A stretch of DNA of 64,000 bases from Microbacterium sp. APC 3901 (GCF_030407765.1 NZ_JASDCU010000009.1:119753-183752); one strand, 5' to 3'; positions 21,438 to 31,068 are shown, numbered from the stretch's first letter. Notes: generated by a model from the letters alone, not told the origin. Numbers and translations are program-made.

Positions 21438-21914
21438 GTGCGTAACGGATGGATCTCCCGGGTGCTCTCTTGGATCGCCGCGGCTCTCGTCGGCGGCGTC
21501 TTCGGCGTCGCGGGGACGATCGGCCACAGTCTGATGTGGGGACCGGTGCCCGTGGGGCTCCTGGTGGGAGCGATCGCGTGCGGCGCGATCCTCGTCGCCA
21601 TCCGCGCGCTCACCCACGACCGAGGCGCGACTCTCGCCGCGGGGCTCGGCATGATCGGCATGCTGGTGCTCATCTCGGGCGTGGGTCCCGGTGGATCGGT
21701 GGTGGTCGAAGACACGCTCAGCGGCCGGATCTGGACCTATCTGGTGGCTGGGCTCGTGCTTCTCGCCGTGGCATGGCCGTCACTCTCCCGGCTTCCCGCG
21801 CGCACCGAGGCGCAGACGTCCGTGCCCTCACCGCCGTCCGAGGTGTCCGCTGCCGAAGCGACGCGTGCCCGGCGTGCCCCCGCTCTGGGCGATCGGACCG
21901 GCAGCGAGTCGTAG
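21438..21914 (+). CDS. Membrane protein of unknown function, four hydrophobic segments
   Basis: A 158-residue protein starting with GTG 21438. Hydrophobic segments lie at about residues 10-28, 38-58, 65-83 and 98-115, separated by short loops, with a hydrophilic C-terminal tail of about 40 residues rich in Arg and Ala. It resembles the small DUF6113-type membrane proteins that actinobacteria keep just before the ferredoxin gene, but that name is from memory of the context and is tentative. The stop lies 9 bases before fdxA, so the two are likely co-transcribed. Confidence 0.65.
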   Translation: MRNGWISRVLSWIAAALVGGVFGVAGTIGHSLMWGPVPVGLLVGAIACGAILVAIRALTHDRGATLAAGLGMIGMLVLISGVGPGGSVVVEDTLSGRIWTYLVAGLVLLAVAWPSLSRLPARTEAQTSVPSPPSEVSAAEATRARRAPALGDRTGSES

Positions 21915-21923
21915 ACTGGGGGA

Positions 21924-22244
21924 GTGACGTATGTGATCGCTCTCCCGTGCGTCGATGTCAAGGATCGCGCCTGCATCGACGAGTGCCCCGTTGACTGTAT
22001 CTACGAGGGCGAACGCTCGCTGTACATCCACCCGGACGAATGCGTCGACTGCGGGGCCTGCGAGCCGGTGTGCCCCGTCGAGGCGATCTACTACGAAGAC
22101 GATCTGCCCGACGAATGGCAGGACTACTACAAGGCCAATGTCGAGTTCTTCGACGAGGTCGGCTCTCCTGGTGGTGCGGCCAAGGTCGGCGTCATCGCGC
22201 ACGATCACCCGATCATCGCCGCTCTTCCGCCACAGGGCGAGTAG
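21924..22244 (+). CDS. fdxA: Ferredoxin, 7Fe [3Fe-4S][4Fe-4S] type
   Basis: A 106-residue seven-iron ferredoxin. Cys9, Cys17, Cys21 and Cys25 lie in the first cluster region ([18 protein letters not shown]), and the second has the classical [12 protein letters not shown] arrangement. The acidic segment [19 protein letters not shown] is typical of the actinobacterial FdxA group. It carries electrons at low potential for partners such as cytochromes P450 or oxidoreductases. dapC starts three bases after the stop, an arrangement widely kept in actinobacteria. Confidence 0.95.
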   Translation: MTYVIALPCVDVKDRACIDECPVDCIYEGERSLYIHPDECVDCGACEPVCPVEAIYYEDDLPDEWQDYYKANVEFFDEVGSPGGAAKVGVIAHDHPIIAALPPQGE

Positions 22245-22247
22245 TCC

Positions 22248-23360
22248 GTGAGCGTTCGCGATCTCGCCGACTATCCGTGGGACGCGGTCGTTCCCTATCG
22301 TGAGCGTGCCGCTCTGCATCCGCGCGGCATCGTCGACCTGTCGGTCGGCTCGCCCGTCGACCCGACCCCTGAGCTGATCCGCAGAGCGCTGGCCGACGCG
22401 ACGGACGCGCACGCATACCCGCAGACCGTCGGCACGCCCGCTCTGCGTGAGGCGATCGTCGCGTGGTACGCCCGCCGCAGAGGAGTGGCCGACCTCACCG
22501 TAGACAACGTGCTGCCCACCATCGGCTCGAAAGAGCTCGTGGCCTTGCTTCCGACCCTGCTGGGACTCGGCGCCGGTGACATCGTCGTGCATCCCAGGAT
22601 CGCCTACCCGACTTACGAGGTCGGCGCCCGCGTCGCCGGGGCCACGCCGTTGCCTGCCGACGATCCTGCCGATTGGCCCGAGGGCGCCAAGCTCATCTGG
22701 ATCAACACGCCGGGCAACCCCGACGGCCGCACCTGGACGGTGGAGGAGCTGTCGGCCGCGGTCGTGCGAGCTCGTGAGCTGGGTGCCGTGCTCGCGAGTG
22801 ACGAGTGCTATGCCGAGCTCGGGTGGGACGGTCAGTGGGCGACCGAGTCGATCCCTTCGATCCTCGACCCCCGAGTGACGGGCGGCAGCAGGGCGAATCT
22901 GCTCAGCGTCTATTCGCTGAGCAAGCAGTCGAATCTCGCCGGCTATCGAGCCGCTTTCGTCGCGGGGTGCGCGCGTATCGTCGGCGAGCTGCTCACCGCG
23001 CGCAAGCACCTGGGGCTGATGCCGCCGGAGCCGGTGCAGCACGCGATGGCCGTGGCACTGGGCGACGACGAGCACGTCGCGGTCCAGAAGGAGCTCTATC
23101 GTGAGCGGCGCGACATGCTGCGACCGGCACTCGAGGCCGCGGGGTTCCGGATCGACGGCTCGGAAGCAGGTCTCTACCTGTGGGCGACCGAGGGGCAGGA
23201 CGCGTGGGCGAGCATCGAGAGGCTGGCCGACCTCGGCATCCTCGCGGGCCCTGGCCCGTTCTACGGCGCGGCTTCGAATCAGCATGTACGGCTGGCACTG
23301 ACGGCGCCTTCCGAACGGGTCGCCGAGGGCGCCCGGCGCCTGCGTGAACAGGCCGTGTAG
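22248..23360 (+). CDS. dapC: Succinyldiaminopimelate transaminase
   Basis: A 370-residue fold-type I aminotransferase. The PLP lysine is Lys226 in SLSKQSNLAGYR. Other landmarks are YPQTVGTPALREAI, the substrate-loop region WINTPGNPDGR, and LASDECYAELGW with the conserved Asp and Tyr. The GTG start lies 3 bases after fdxA. DapC converts N-succinyl-2-amino-6-ketopimelate to N-succinyl-diaminopimelate in lysine biosynthesis; dapD and dapE, the steps before and after it, lie 3-5 kb downstream, which supports this over other aminotransferase labels. Confidence 0.93.
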   Translation: MSVRDLADYPWDAVVPYRERAALHPRGIVDLSVGSPVDPTPELIRRALADATDAHAYPQTVGTPALREAIVAWYARRRGVADLTVDNVLPTIGSKELVALLPTLLGLGAGDIVVHPRIAYPTYEVGARVAGATPLPADDPADWPEGAKLIWINTPGNPDGRTWTVEELSAAVVRARELGAVLASDECYAELGWDGQWATESIPSILDPRVTGGSRANLLSVYSLSKQSNLAGYRAAFVAGCARIVGELLTARKHLGLMPPEPVQHAMAVALGDDEHVAVQKELYRERRDMLRPALEAAGFRIDGSEAGLYLWATEGQDAWASIERLADLGILAGPGPFYGAASNQHVRLALTAPSERVAEGARRLREQAV

Positions 23361-23400
23361 GTTCTCGCCTCAGACCGGTGGTTCTTTTGTCGGTTGTCAC

Positions 23401-23420
23401 AGTAGGCCTGTGTGCCTACT
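23401..23420. promoter_or_regulatory. Inverted repeat upstream of citrate synthase
   Basis: AGTAGGC (23401-23407) and GCCTACT (23414-23420) form a perfect 7-bp inverted repeat around CTGTGT. It lies 109 bases before the gltA start, next to plausible but weak promoter boxes (TTGTCA at 23394). It could be an operator; no regulator can be assigned. Confidence 0.4.
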
Positions 23421-23528
23421 AGGCTGTAAAGGCGATTCGGTCATGTATCGATGATCTCGAACAGACCTGGTGCACAGCGCCGTGACATCGCCACATCCGA
23501 CTTGATGAAGATCCATGAGGAGGCCCGC

Positions 23529-24824
23529 GTGAGCGCAGCGGCAGAGCAGCAGACGACAGCGAAGCTGACGATCGGCGATACGACCGCTGAGTTCCCACTC
23601 CTGCGAGGCACGGCGGGCAACGACAGCATCGACTTCTCGACGCTGACGCGGCAGACCGGCTACACCGGGCTCGACTACGGTTTCGTCAACACTGCGTCGA
23701 CCAAGTCCGAGATCACATTCATCGACGGCGACAAGGGCATCCTGCGCTACCGCGGATACCCGATCGAGCAGCTCGCCGGATCGACGAGCTACCTCGAGGT
23801 CGCATGGCTCCTGATCTACGGCGAGCTTCCCTCTGCTGCGGAGCTCGCCGAGTTCGACGAGAAGATCCGTCGGCACACGTTGCTGCACGAAGACCTGAAG
23901 CGCTTCTTCTCGGCGCTTCCGCACACCGCGCATCCGATGTCGGTCCTGTCGTCGGCCGTCGCCGCGCTCTCGACCTATTACGAGGGCCAGACCGACCCGC
24001 ACAACCCCGAGCACGTCGAGCTGAACATGATCCGGATGCTGGCGAAGCTGCCGGTCATCGCCGCCTACGCGCACAAGAAGAGCATCGGTCAGGCGTTCCT
24101 CTACCCCGACAACTCCCTCGGCTTCGTCGAGAACTTCCTCAAGCTCAACTTCGGGGTGCATTCCGAGGAGTACGAGGTCAACCCGGTGATGTCGAAGGCT
24201 CTCGAACTGCTGCTCATCCTGCATGAGGACCACGAGCAGAACGCGTCGACCTCGACCGTGCGTCTCGTCGGCTCGACCGGTGCGAATCAGTTCGCATCGA
24301 TCTCCGCGGGCATCCAGGCGCTCTCCGGGCCGCTGCACGGCGGTGCGAACGAGGCCGTCCTCACCATGCTCGGCCAGATCCGTGATTCCGGTCAGAGCGT
24401 CTCTCGCTTCGTCGAACGGGTGAAGAACAAAGAAGAGGGCGTGAAGCTCATGGGCTTCGGGCACCGGGTCTACAAGAACTACGACCCCCGAGCCAAGCTC
24501 GTCAAGGAGGCCGCGGGTGAGGTTCTGGCCGAGCTCGGTGTGACCGACCCGCTGCTCGACCTCGCTCAGGAACTCGAAGAGCTCGCGCTCGCAGACGATT
24601 ACTTCAAGGAGCGTCGTCTCTACCCGAACGTCGACTTCTACACCGGTGTCATCTACAAGGCGATGGGCTTCCCGACGCGGATGTTCACCGTGCTGTTCGC
24701 GATCGGTCGTCTGCCCGGCTGGCTCGCGCAGTGGCGTGAGCTGCAGCTCGATCCGCAGACCAAGATCGGTCGCCCGCAGCAGCTCTACACGGGATCTCCC
24801 GAGCGCACTTTCCAGACCCGCTGA
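23529..24824 (+). CDS. gltA: Citrate synthase
   Basis: A 431-residue type II (hexameric-size) citrate synthase that condenses acetyl-CoA and oxaloacetate. I chose GTG 23529 because GAGGAGG lies 6 bases before it; the frame is open further upstream to 23451 but without a ribosome binding site. Active-site signatures: SGPLHGGANEAVLTML and FGHRVYKNYDPRA. It appears monocistronic, with an inverted repeat in the upstream region. The next gene is convergent. Confidence 0.96.
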   Translation: MSAAAEQQTTAKLTIGDTTAEFPLLRGTAGNDSIDFSTLTRQTGYTGLDYGFVNTASTKSEITFIDGDKGILRYRGYPIEQLAGSTSYLEVAWLLIYGELPSAAELAEFDEKIRRHTLLHEDLKRFFSALPHTAHPMSVLSSAVAALSTYYEGQTDPHNPEHVELNMIRMLAKLPVIAAYAHKKSIGQAFLYPDNSLGFVENFLKLNFGVHSEEYEVNPVMSKALELLLILHEDHEQNASTSTVRLVGSTGANQFASISAGIQALSGPLHGGANEAVLTMLGQIRDSGQSVSRFVERVKNKEEGVKLMGFGHRVYKNYDPRAKLVKEAAGEVLAELGVTDPLLDLAQELEELALADDYFKERRLYPNVDFYTGVIYKAMGFPTRMFTVLFAIGRLPGWLAQWRELQLDPQTKIGRPQQLYTGSPERTFQTR

Positions 24825-24999
24825 CGTCGAGCAGGATGCCCGTCGTCAGCGCCGGGACATGGTCGTGAGGGTGGACCCGGCGACGGCGTTCGCGGTGTCA
24901 CAGGCGACGCGAGCCGCTGGTACTTCACCGATCGCGGCGACGGTGGGGTGCTGATCACGCCGCCCTCCACATCCCGGGTTCGGCGGCAGGACGCAGAAA

Positions 25000-25041
25000 G
25001 AGGCGGGTGCGGCGATGCCTGAGCATCGACGCACCCGCCTC
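25000..25041 (-). terminator. Terminator of the minus-strand RNA helicase gene
   Basis: A 12-bp perfect outer stem (25000-25011 with 25030-25041) and a 6-bp inner stem (25013-25018 with 25023-25028). Read on the minus strand it is followed by TTTCTGCG, and it lies 14 bases after the helicase stop. The stretch from the gltA stop (24824) to here shows no gene that I can support. Confidence 0.75.
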
Positions 25042-25055
25042 TACGACAGCTGGTG

Positions 25056-26465
25056 TCAGCGGCCCTGCGAGCTCCAACCGCGGCCGCCCTGGCTGCGAGA
25101 CTGACCGCCCTGGCGGGATCCGCCCTGTCGTGAACCGGCCTGCGCTGCCGGCGCACCCTGGCCGCCCTGGCCCGAGCGGGGTCGACGGCTGCGACGCGAC
25201 GGCGGGTTGGCGGCGGAGTTGCGCTCGCCACCAGCCGGGCGCTGCTTGGGTGCCTGGCGCTGCTGCTGCTGCTGGATGGGCGCAGGACGCACGTGCGCGG
25301 CGCGTTCGGGAACCAGCTCGCTGACGGCGGCCGTCGTGACGGGCTCGAGGGCCGCGCTGATCGCTGCCTTGCGCAGGAGGTCCTTCACATCGCGGCGCTG
25401 CTCGGGGAGCACCACCGTGACGACGGTTCCCGCTGCTCCGGCACGAGCGGTGCGACCCGAGCGGTGCAGGTACGCCTTGTGCTCCATCGGCGGGTCGACG
25501 TGGACGACGAGATCGACGTTGTCGACGTGCACTCCGCGTGCCGCGACGTCGGTGGCGACGAGAACGCGGACGCCACCGGCTTCGGGGGCCGCCGAGAAGG
25601 CGCTGAGGTTGCGCTCGCGCGCATTCTGCGACAGGTTGCCGTGGAGGTCGACCGCCGGGATTCCGGCTGCGGTGAGCTGCTTCGCGAGCTTCTTGGCCTG
25701 GTGCTTCGTGCGGGTGAAGAGGATGCGGCGGCCGGTGCCGGACGCGAGTTCGCGTACGAGCTCGGTCTTGTTGTCGGTCGAGTCGACGACCAGCACGCGG
25801 TGGGTCATCTCGCCGACGGGGACGCTCTCTTCGTCGACCTCATGGCTGACGGCGTTCGAGAGGAAGCGGCGGGCGAGTGTGTCGATGCCGCGGTCGAGGG
25901 TGGCGCTGAAGAGCAGACGCTGGCCGCCCGCCGGCGTGGCGGTGAGGATGCGGGTGACGCCCGGGAGGAACCCGAGGTCGGCCATGTGATCGGCCTCATC
26001 GAGGACGGTGACCTCGACGGCGTCGAGCTGCACGACCCGCTGCTTCATCAGGTCTTCCAGGCGGCCGGGGCACGCGACGACGATGTCGACGCCGTTGCGC
26101 ATCGCCTGCTCCTGCGGGCGCTGGCTCACGCCGCCGAAGACGGTCGTGACGCGCAGTCCCTTGGCCTCGGCGAGCGGTGCGATGGTCGCTGCGATCTGCG
26201 TGGCGAGCTCCCTTGTGGGGGCGAGCACGAGACCGCGCGGGTGGCCAGGGCGGCTGTTGCGTGAAGACGCGGAAAGGCGGGCGACGAGGGGGAGCGCGAA
26301 GGCGATCGTCTTGCCGCTGCCGGTGCGGCCGCGGCCGAGGAGGTCACGACCGGCGAGAGAGTCGGGAAGCGTGTCGCGCTGGATTGCGAACGCCTCGGTC
26401 TTGCCGTCCTTGGTGAGGACGGCGGCGAGGTCGGCGGGCACGCCGAGATCGAGGAAGGAAGTCAT
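25056..26465 (-). CDS. DEAD-box RNA helicase with basic C-terminal tail
   Basis: A 469-residue protein with ATG 26465 (MTSFLDLGV), preceded by GGAG; the alternative ATG at 26489 lacks it. All DEAD-box motifs are present: Q motif (EAFAIQRDTLP), motif I GRTGSGKT, Ia PTRELATQIA, II VLDEADHMADLGF, III SAT, and VI HRSGRTARAG. The last 80 residues are a low-complexity tail rich in Gln, Gly, Arg and Ser, typical of RhlE-like helicases and probably RNA-binding. About 230 bases without a gene separate it from dapD on the same strand, so a long leader is possible, as in cold-regulated helicases. Confidence 0.92.
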   Translation of the reverse strand: MTSFLDLGVPADLAAVLTKDGKTEAFAIQRDTLPDSLAGRDLLGRGRTGSGKTIAFALPLVARLSASSRNSRPGHPRGLVLAPTRELATQIAATIAPLAEAKGLRVTTVFGGVSQRPQEQAMRNGVDIVVACPGRLEDLMKQRVVQLDAVEVTVLDEADHMADLGFLPGVTRILTATPAGGQRLLFSATLDRGIDTLARRFLSNAVSHEVDEESVPVGEMTHRVLVVDSTDNKTELVRELASGTGRRILFTRTKHQAKKLAKQLTAAGIPAVDLHGNLSQNARERNLSAFSAAPEAGGVRVLVATDVAARGVHVDNVDLVVHVDPPMEHKAYLHRSGRTARAGAAGTVVTVVLPEQRRDVKDLLRKAAISAALEPVTTAAVSELVPERAAHVRPAPIQQQQQRQAPKQRPAGGERNSAANPPSRRSRRPRSGQGGQGAPAAQAGSRQGGSRQGGQSRSQGGRGWSSQGR

Positions 26466-26692
26466 AGGGGGTATCTCCGTGAAATGCACGCACGTACCAA
26501 GGGGCCGGGTGCGGAAGGGTGGGCGACGGCGCGGGATCGCGCATCGTTTCGCCGTTCGAAATGGCCAGAACCAGGCAAGTGGCGCGGGAGCGTGTCGACG
26601 ACGCAGACGTCTCGCATTGCGAGGATCGTCGGTTCGACAGTATCACGCGTCAGAGGGAGAAGCCTGGGACGCGCTCCTGCTCAGCGCGTCGC

Positions 26693-27646
26693 TCAGGCGT
26701 GGAGCGCCTCATTGAGAGTGACGCCGACACCCGCGCGCCGCACGGCCTCGACTGCTCCGCTCAGCGAGTTGCGGCGGAACAGCAGTCCATCCTGACCTGA
26801 CAGCTCGGCACCCTTGACCGTCTTCCTGCCGCCATCGGCGGTCGCCGGGCCGTCGTGGAGCACGATCTTGGTGCCCGCCGTCACGTACAGCCCGGCTTCG
26901 ACGATGCAGTCATCGCCGAGCGAGATGCCGATGCCCGCGTTGGCGCCCAGCAGCGTGCGGGCTCCGATGGAGACACGGTGTGAGCCGCCGCCCGAGAGCG
27001 TGCCCATGATCGACGAGCCACCGCCGATGTCGCTGCCGTCGCCGACCACGACCCCCTGAGAGATGCGTCCCTCGACCATCGAGGCACCGAGGGTGCCCGC
27101 GTTGAAGTTCACGAAGCCCTCATGCATCACGGTCGTACCGGGGGAGAGGTGGGCGCCCAGGCGGACGCGTGAGGCGTCAGCGATGCGCACGCCCGACGGC
27201 TGCACGTAATCGGTGAGTCTGGGGAACTTGTCGAGCCCCTGCACCTGGATCCCCGCCCGCTGGAGCAGCGGGCGAAGTCGTGCGGCGTCGGCCGGGTGCA
27301 CGGGGCCGGCATTGGTCCAGGCCACGTTCGGCAGGTGGGCGAAGATGCCGTCCAGGTTGAGCTCGTTCGGTCGCACGACCAGGTGCGAGAGCGCGTGCAG
27401 TCGCAGGTAGGCGTCGACCGTCGACGTGGGCGCGGCATCCAGATCGATGTGCAGCTGCACGGTCTCGACGGTGACGTTGCGGCGCTCGTCGGGACCTGTC
27501 AGATCGTCGAGAGAGACGAGTGCAGCCGCGGCGTCTTCGGTCGACGGAGCCGCGGTGAGCACCTCGGGGAACCACGCGTCGAGAACTGTGCCGTCGCCGG
27601 CGATCGTCGAAAGTCCGGTACCCCATACGGTGCGCGCCTCAGTCAT
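26693..27646 (-). CDS. dapD: Tetrahydrodipicolinate N-succinyltransferase, actinobacterial type
   Basis: A 317-residue left-handed beta-helix transferase that succinylates tetrahydrodipicolinate in the lysine pathway. The hexapeptide-repeat core is evident ([21 protein letters not shown], then [15 protein letters not shown] and [20 protein letters not shown]). The N-terminal start [14 protein letters not shown] is typical of the actinobacterial DapD group. It is divergent from dapE with about 65 bases between the start codons, so both may share a regulated region. Confidence 0.95.
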   Translation of the reverse strand: MTEARTVWGTGLSTIAGDGTVLDAWFPEVLTAAPSTEDAAAALVSLDDLTGPDERRNVTVETVQLHIDLDAAPTSTVDAYLRLHALSHLVVRPNELNLDGIFAHLPNVAWTNAGPVHPADAARLRPLLQRAGIQVQGLDKFPRLTDYVQPSGVRIADASRVRLGAHLSPGTTVMHEGFVNFNAGTLGASMVEGRISQGVVVGDGSDIGGGSSIMGTLSGGGSHRVSIGARTLLGANAGIGISLGDDCIVEAGLYVTAGTKIVLHDGPATADGGRKTVKGAELSGQDGLLFRRNSLSGAVEAVRRAGVGVTLNEALHA

Positions 27647-27711
27647 TCCTCCACGGTATCGCGAGCGGGCGTGGACGATCGCACAGATGTCGGGGTAAGT
27701 AGGCTGGGAGC

Positions 27712-28785
27712 ATGATGCTCGATCTGACCGCGTCCTCCGTCGACCTGACCCGTGCGATCTGCGACATCCCGAGCGTGTCGGGTGACGAGAAGGCCCTTGC
27801 GGATGCCATCGAGCAGGCGATCTCCGCGTATCCCCATCTCGAGGTGATCCGTCACGGCAACACGATCGTGGCGCGCACTGATCTCGGACGAGCGCAGCGC
27901 GTCGCGATCGCCGGACACATCGACACCGTGCCGATCAACGCCAACGTGCCGACGAAGGACGTCGAGATCGACGGTGTCGAGCACCTCTGGGGGCGCGGAA
28001 CCGTCGACATGAAGAGCGGTACCGCGGTGCAGCTGAAGCTCGCCGCGGAGCTCACGGAGCCCTCGGTCGACATCACCTGGATGTGGTACGACAACGAAGA
28101 GGTGGAGGCATCGAAGAACGGGCTGGCGCTTCTCGCTGCGGTGCGGCCGGATCTCTTCCGGGCCGACTTCGCCATCCTCGGCGAGCCGTCGAACGGTGAG
28201 GTCGAGGGCGGATGCAACGGCACGATGCGTGCGATCGTGCGCACGAGCGGCGTCCGCGCCCACGCCGCTCGCGCCTGGATCGGCGAGAACGCCATCCATC
28301 GGGCCGCCCCGATCCTCGCGCGGCTTGCCGAGTATCGCGCGAAGGAGATCGCGGTCGACGGGCTGCTCTATCGCGAGAGCATGAGCGCCGTCCGGATCAC
28401 AGGAGGAGTCGCGGGCAACGTGATACCCGATGCCTGCGAGGTCGAGGTGAACTACCGGTTCGCTCCGAGCAAGTCTGCGGCGGATGCGGAAGCGCACATC
28501 CGCAACCTCCTGGCCGGCTTCGACGTCGAGATCACCGATGCCGCCGAGGGTGCGAGGCCAGGTCTCGATGCGCCGATCGCCCGGGACTTCGTGGCTGCCG
28601 TCGGCGCCGAGCCGCGCCCCAAGTACGGATGGACCGACGTCGCACGCTTCTCTGCACTCGGCATCCCCGCCGTGAACTACGGACCGGGAGACCCGCACCT
28701 CGCGCACCACGACGAGGAGCGGGTTCCGCTCGCGCAGATCGACGCCGTCGAGCGAGGACTGCGCGCATGGCTCAGTTCGCGCTGA
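27712..28785 (+). CDS. dapE: Succinyl-diaminopimelate desuccinylase
   Basis: A 357-residue M20-family metallohydrolase. Metal-binding and catalytic signatures are [20 protein letters not shown] and the glutamate pair in YDNEEVE. It hydrolyses N-succinyl-LL-diaminopimelate to diaminopimelate and succinate, the step after DapC. Two ATG codons in tandem (27712, 27715) can start it. Its end overlaps the start of the next gene by 19 bases. Confidence 0.95.
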   Translation: MMLDLTASSVDLTRAICDIPSVSGDEKALADAIEQAISAYPHLEVIRHGNTIVARTDLGRAQRVAIAGHIDTVPINANVPTKDVEIDGVEHLWGRGTVDMKSGTAVQLKLAAELTEPSVDITWMWYDNEEVEASKNGLALLAAVRPDLFRADFAILGEPSNGEVEGGCNGTMRAIVRTSGVRAHAARAWIGENAIHRAAPILARLAEYRAKEIAVDGLLYRESMSAVRITGGVAGNVIPDACEVEVNYRFAPSKSAADAEAHIRNLLAGFDVEITDAAEGARPGLDAPIARDFVAAVGAEPRPKYGWTDVARFSALGIPAVNYGPGDPHLAHHDEERVPLAQIDAVERGLRAWLSSR

Positions 28786-29984
28786 CCGCCACCCGCCGAT
28801 GGGCGAGGGCGCCGCTGGCGCTGCGGGTCGCCGTGATCTACCTCGCTGCCCGCGCCGTGACGACGGCGATGATGATCGCGGCGGCCACCCAGTCGACGTC
28901 CCTGTCGAGGTTCGGGGTAGAGCCGGGGCTCGCGGACTTCATCGTCGGGTGGGACGCGCAGTGGTACTGGCTCGTCGCCGAAGAGGGGTATCCCTCCTCT
29001 CTTCCCCTCACTGAATCCGGTGAGGTCGCAGAGAACGCCTGGGCGTTCATGCCGGTGTTCGCCTTCGCCGCCAAGGCGGTCGGTTTCGCCTTCGGCTCGT
29101 GGGGGGCGGGCGCTCTCCTGCTGTCGTTCGTGGCCGGTTACTTCGCCTGTCTCGGGCTGCACCGACTGCTGCGCGATCGCATCGGCGCGCGGGCGACGAT
29201 GTGGTCGGTGGTGTTCTTCGCCTCCGGTCCGATCGCGGCGATGTTCCAGATCGGGTACGCCGAGACGCTGTTCCTTCTGCTGCTCTTTCTGGCGCTCGAC
29301 GCCACGGTGCGCAGGAACTACGTCTGGCTCTATCTGCTCATCCCCGTGATGGCTTTCACGCGACCGGGGATCCTCGCGTTCGCTCTCTACCTCGGTCTGC
29401 ACGGCATCCTCCGCTGGTGGCACCGCAGAGAGGACCCGCTCGCCCCGCGAGAGATCGTGCACATCGTGACGCTCGGCGCGCTCGCCACGATCGCCGGCTT
29501 CTCGTGGCAGGTCATCGCCGGCCTCGTCACCGGAGACCCCGGCGCGTACCTCGCGACCGAGCTCGCATGGCGCAGGAACTGGCTCGTCGGCGGCGTCGAC
29601 GGATTCGTGCCGTTCGAAGGCTGGATCCAGGCGTCCCAATTCTGGTTCGCCCAGTGGGGGCTTCCTGACGCGGGGGGCCCGGTCGCTCTGGCACTCCTCG
29701 TCGTGGCGACGGGCGCCGCCCTTCTCTACCTGCCCCAAGTGCGGGCTCTCGGTCCCGATCTCAGACTCTGGAGCGCGAGCTACCTGCTCTACTTGCTCGC
29801 CGTCTTCTTCCCCCAGTCGAGTACGTTCCGGCTGCTACTGCCGTTGAGCCCTGCCTGGGGCGCACTCGCCGTGCCGCGCTCGCGCGTCTGGCGGCTCGGG
29901 GTCCTGGTGGCGTGCCTGCTGGGTCAGTGGCTCTGGATCCACCACATCTACGCCCTGGGGAACACGTTCTGGCAGGTGCCGTGA
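28767..29984 (+). CDS. Membrane glycosyltransferase-like protein (PIG-V/mannosyltransferase type)
   Basis: With ATG 28767 the product is 405 residues with about ten membrane segments. The first luminal/external loop carries GWDAQWYWLVAEEGYPS, the Asp-Trp-rich motif seen in GPI-mannosyltransferase-like (PIG-V) GT-C enzymes, which use polyprenol-phosphate mannose. Further support is the segment SGPIAAMFQIGYAETLFLLL, a known family landmark. It overlaps dapE by 19 bases in another frame. It probably adds a sugar to a cell-envelope acceptor, but the substrate is not evident. Confidence 0.72.
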   Translation: MAQFALTATRRWARAPLALRVAVIYLAARAVTTAMMIAAATQSTSLSRFGVEPGLADFIVGWDAQWYWLVAEEGYPSSLPLTESGEVAENAWAFMPVFAFAAKAVGFAFGSWGAGALLLSFVAGYFACLGLHRLLRDRIGARATMWSVVFFASGPIAAMFQIGYAETLFLLLLFLALDATVRRNYVWLYLLIPVMAFTRPGILAFALYLGLHGILRWWHRREDPLAPREIVHIVTLGALATIAGFSWQVIAGLVTGDPGAYLATELAWRRNWLVGGVDGFVPFEGWIQASQFWFAQWGLPDAGGPVALALLVVATGAALLYLPQVRALGPDLRLWSASYLLYLLAVFFPQSSTFRLLLPLSPAWGALAVPRSRVWRLGVLVACLLGQWLWIHHIYALGNTFWQVP

Positions 29985-30080
29985 ATGTTAAGGCTTGATG
30001 CATTTCTTCATAGGGTACGTCCAGGTTCCGGTAACACCCGATAAACTGATCGCATACCACCGGAGGAAAAGGAGCCCACG

Positions 30081-30254
30081 ATGGCAGCGATGAAGCCGAG
30101 GACCGGAGACGGACCCATGGAGGCCGTAAAAGAAGGACGACTCATCATCGTGCGCGTCCCGCTCGAAGGAGGCGGCCGTCTGGTCGTCTCCGTGAACGAC
30201 GCAGAGGCGAAGGAACTCCACGACGTGCTGGCAGCCGTCGTGAAGCCCGCCTGA
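30081..30254 (+). CDS. DUF3117 small conserved protein
   Basis: A 57-residue protein, with AAAGGAG ending 7 bases before the ATG. The sequence starts MAAMKPRTGDGPMEAVKEGR and continues with IIVRVPLEGGGRLVVSVND, matching the highly conserved actinobacterial DUF3117 family almost throughout. Function unknown. It is flanked by the glycosyltransferase gene (97 bases upstream) and a strong bidirectional terminator downstream. Confidence 0.93.
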   Translation: MAAMKPRTGDGPMEAVKEGRLIIVRVPLEGGGRLVVSVNDAEAKELHDVLAAVVKPA

Positions 30255-30284
30255 GAGAACTCGAGTCCGCGCACGCGGATTCAC

Positions 30285-30321
30285 GAAGAGGGCGACGGAT
30301 CATCGATCCGTCGCCCTCTTC
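30285..30321. terminator. Bidirectional terminator after DUF3117
   Basis: A perfect 16-bp stem (30285-30300 with 30306-30321) with a 5-nt loop, between two convergent genes (DUF3117 on plus, O-methyltransferase on minus). AAG/CTT at the foot gives short T-runs both ways. Confidence 0.8.
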
Positions 30322-30343
30322 CGTCTGTGCGGGATGTCGGCGC

Positions 30344-30979
30344 TCAGGCCTCGCCGACGCTGATCAGCTGCAGCAGGCCCTCGCCGGAGGTCGACACGGT
30401 CGCCAGCACCGCGGACGACTCCTGGGTCTCCTGCACGAGTGAACGATAGGCCGAGGTCACCTCGTCGCGCTGCACCGGGTCGGCCACGCGGCCGCCACCG
30501 AGAATCCGGGGGACCAGGACCATTCCGCCGGTACGCACCAACCGCAGCCCGTGCTCGACGTAGTCGATGACGTTCTCCGGGTCTGCATCGACGAGCACGA
30601 TGTCGTAGGACGCTTCGTTCATGCGCGGAAGCACGTCGGCGGCGCGACCGGTGATGAAACGAGCCTTCGTCGCAGGGACCCGAGCGTCGGAGAACGCCTG
30701 ACGCGCCGCAGCCAGGTGCTCCGGTTCGTTGTCGATCGAGGTCAGCACGGCCTGCGGTGCCCCTCGCAGCAGCCAGAGGCCTGAGACGCCGGCTCCGGTG
30801 CCGATCTCGACGATCGACCTGGCGCCTGTCGCGGCGGCCAGCACGGCGATCTGCGAGCCGACGGCCGCGCTGATCGGCGACGCGCCGAGTTCGATGGCGT
30901 GCGCACGCGCGCGGGCGATCGGCGAAGGCTCCACGATCGACTCGCGGATGAAACGTGCGTTCGCATCGTTCTCGCTCAT
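30344..30979 (-). CDS. SAM-dependent O-methyltransferase, CCoAOMT-like
   Basis: A 211-residue class I methyltransferase of the caffeoyl-CoA/catechol O-methyltransferase family. I chose ATG 30979 (MSENDANARF), preceded by GGGAGAA. The SAM-binding motif I is IVEIGTGAGVSGLWLL, the acidic residue after strand 2 is in SIDNEPEH, and the metal-binding aspartate is probably in IVLVDADPEN. It is divergent from tatB (90 bases apart), an arrangement also found around this methyltransferase in other actinobacteria. Acceptor unknown. Confidence 0.9.
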   Translation of the reverse strand: MSENDANARFIRESIVEPSPIARARAHAIELGASPISAAVGSQIAVLAAATGARSIVEIGTGAGVSGLWLLRGAPQAVLTSIDNEPEHLAAARQAFSDARVPATKARFITGRAADVLPRMNEASYDIVLVDADPENVIDYVEHGLRLVRTGGMVLVPRILGGGRVADPVQRDEVTSAYRSLVQETQESSAVLATVSTSGEGLLQLISVGEA

Positions 30980-31068
30980 TGACTGATTCTCCCGACTGAG
31001 ATATGTGTTCCCCCAGCGTATGCGCTCGGTGCGCGGCACAAGGGCAGGCGCGGCGGTAGCCTGGACAC

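Noticed and set aside
24825..25055. Possible small gene between gltA and the helicase.
   Set aside because: Frames here lack start sites and motifs; the region mainly holds the helicase terminator.
26466..26692. Possible cold-shock-type leader or small RNA between dapD and the helicase.
   Set aside because: No conserved element is recognisable; only a weak GATACT -10-like box near 26639-26644 on the minus strand.
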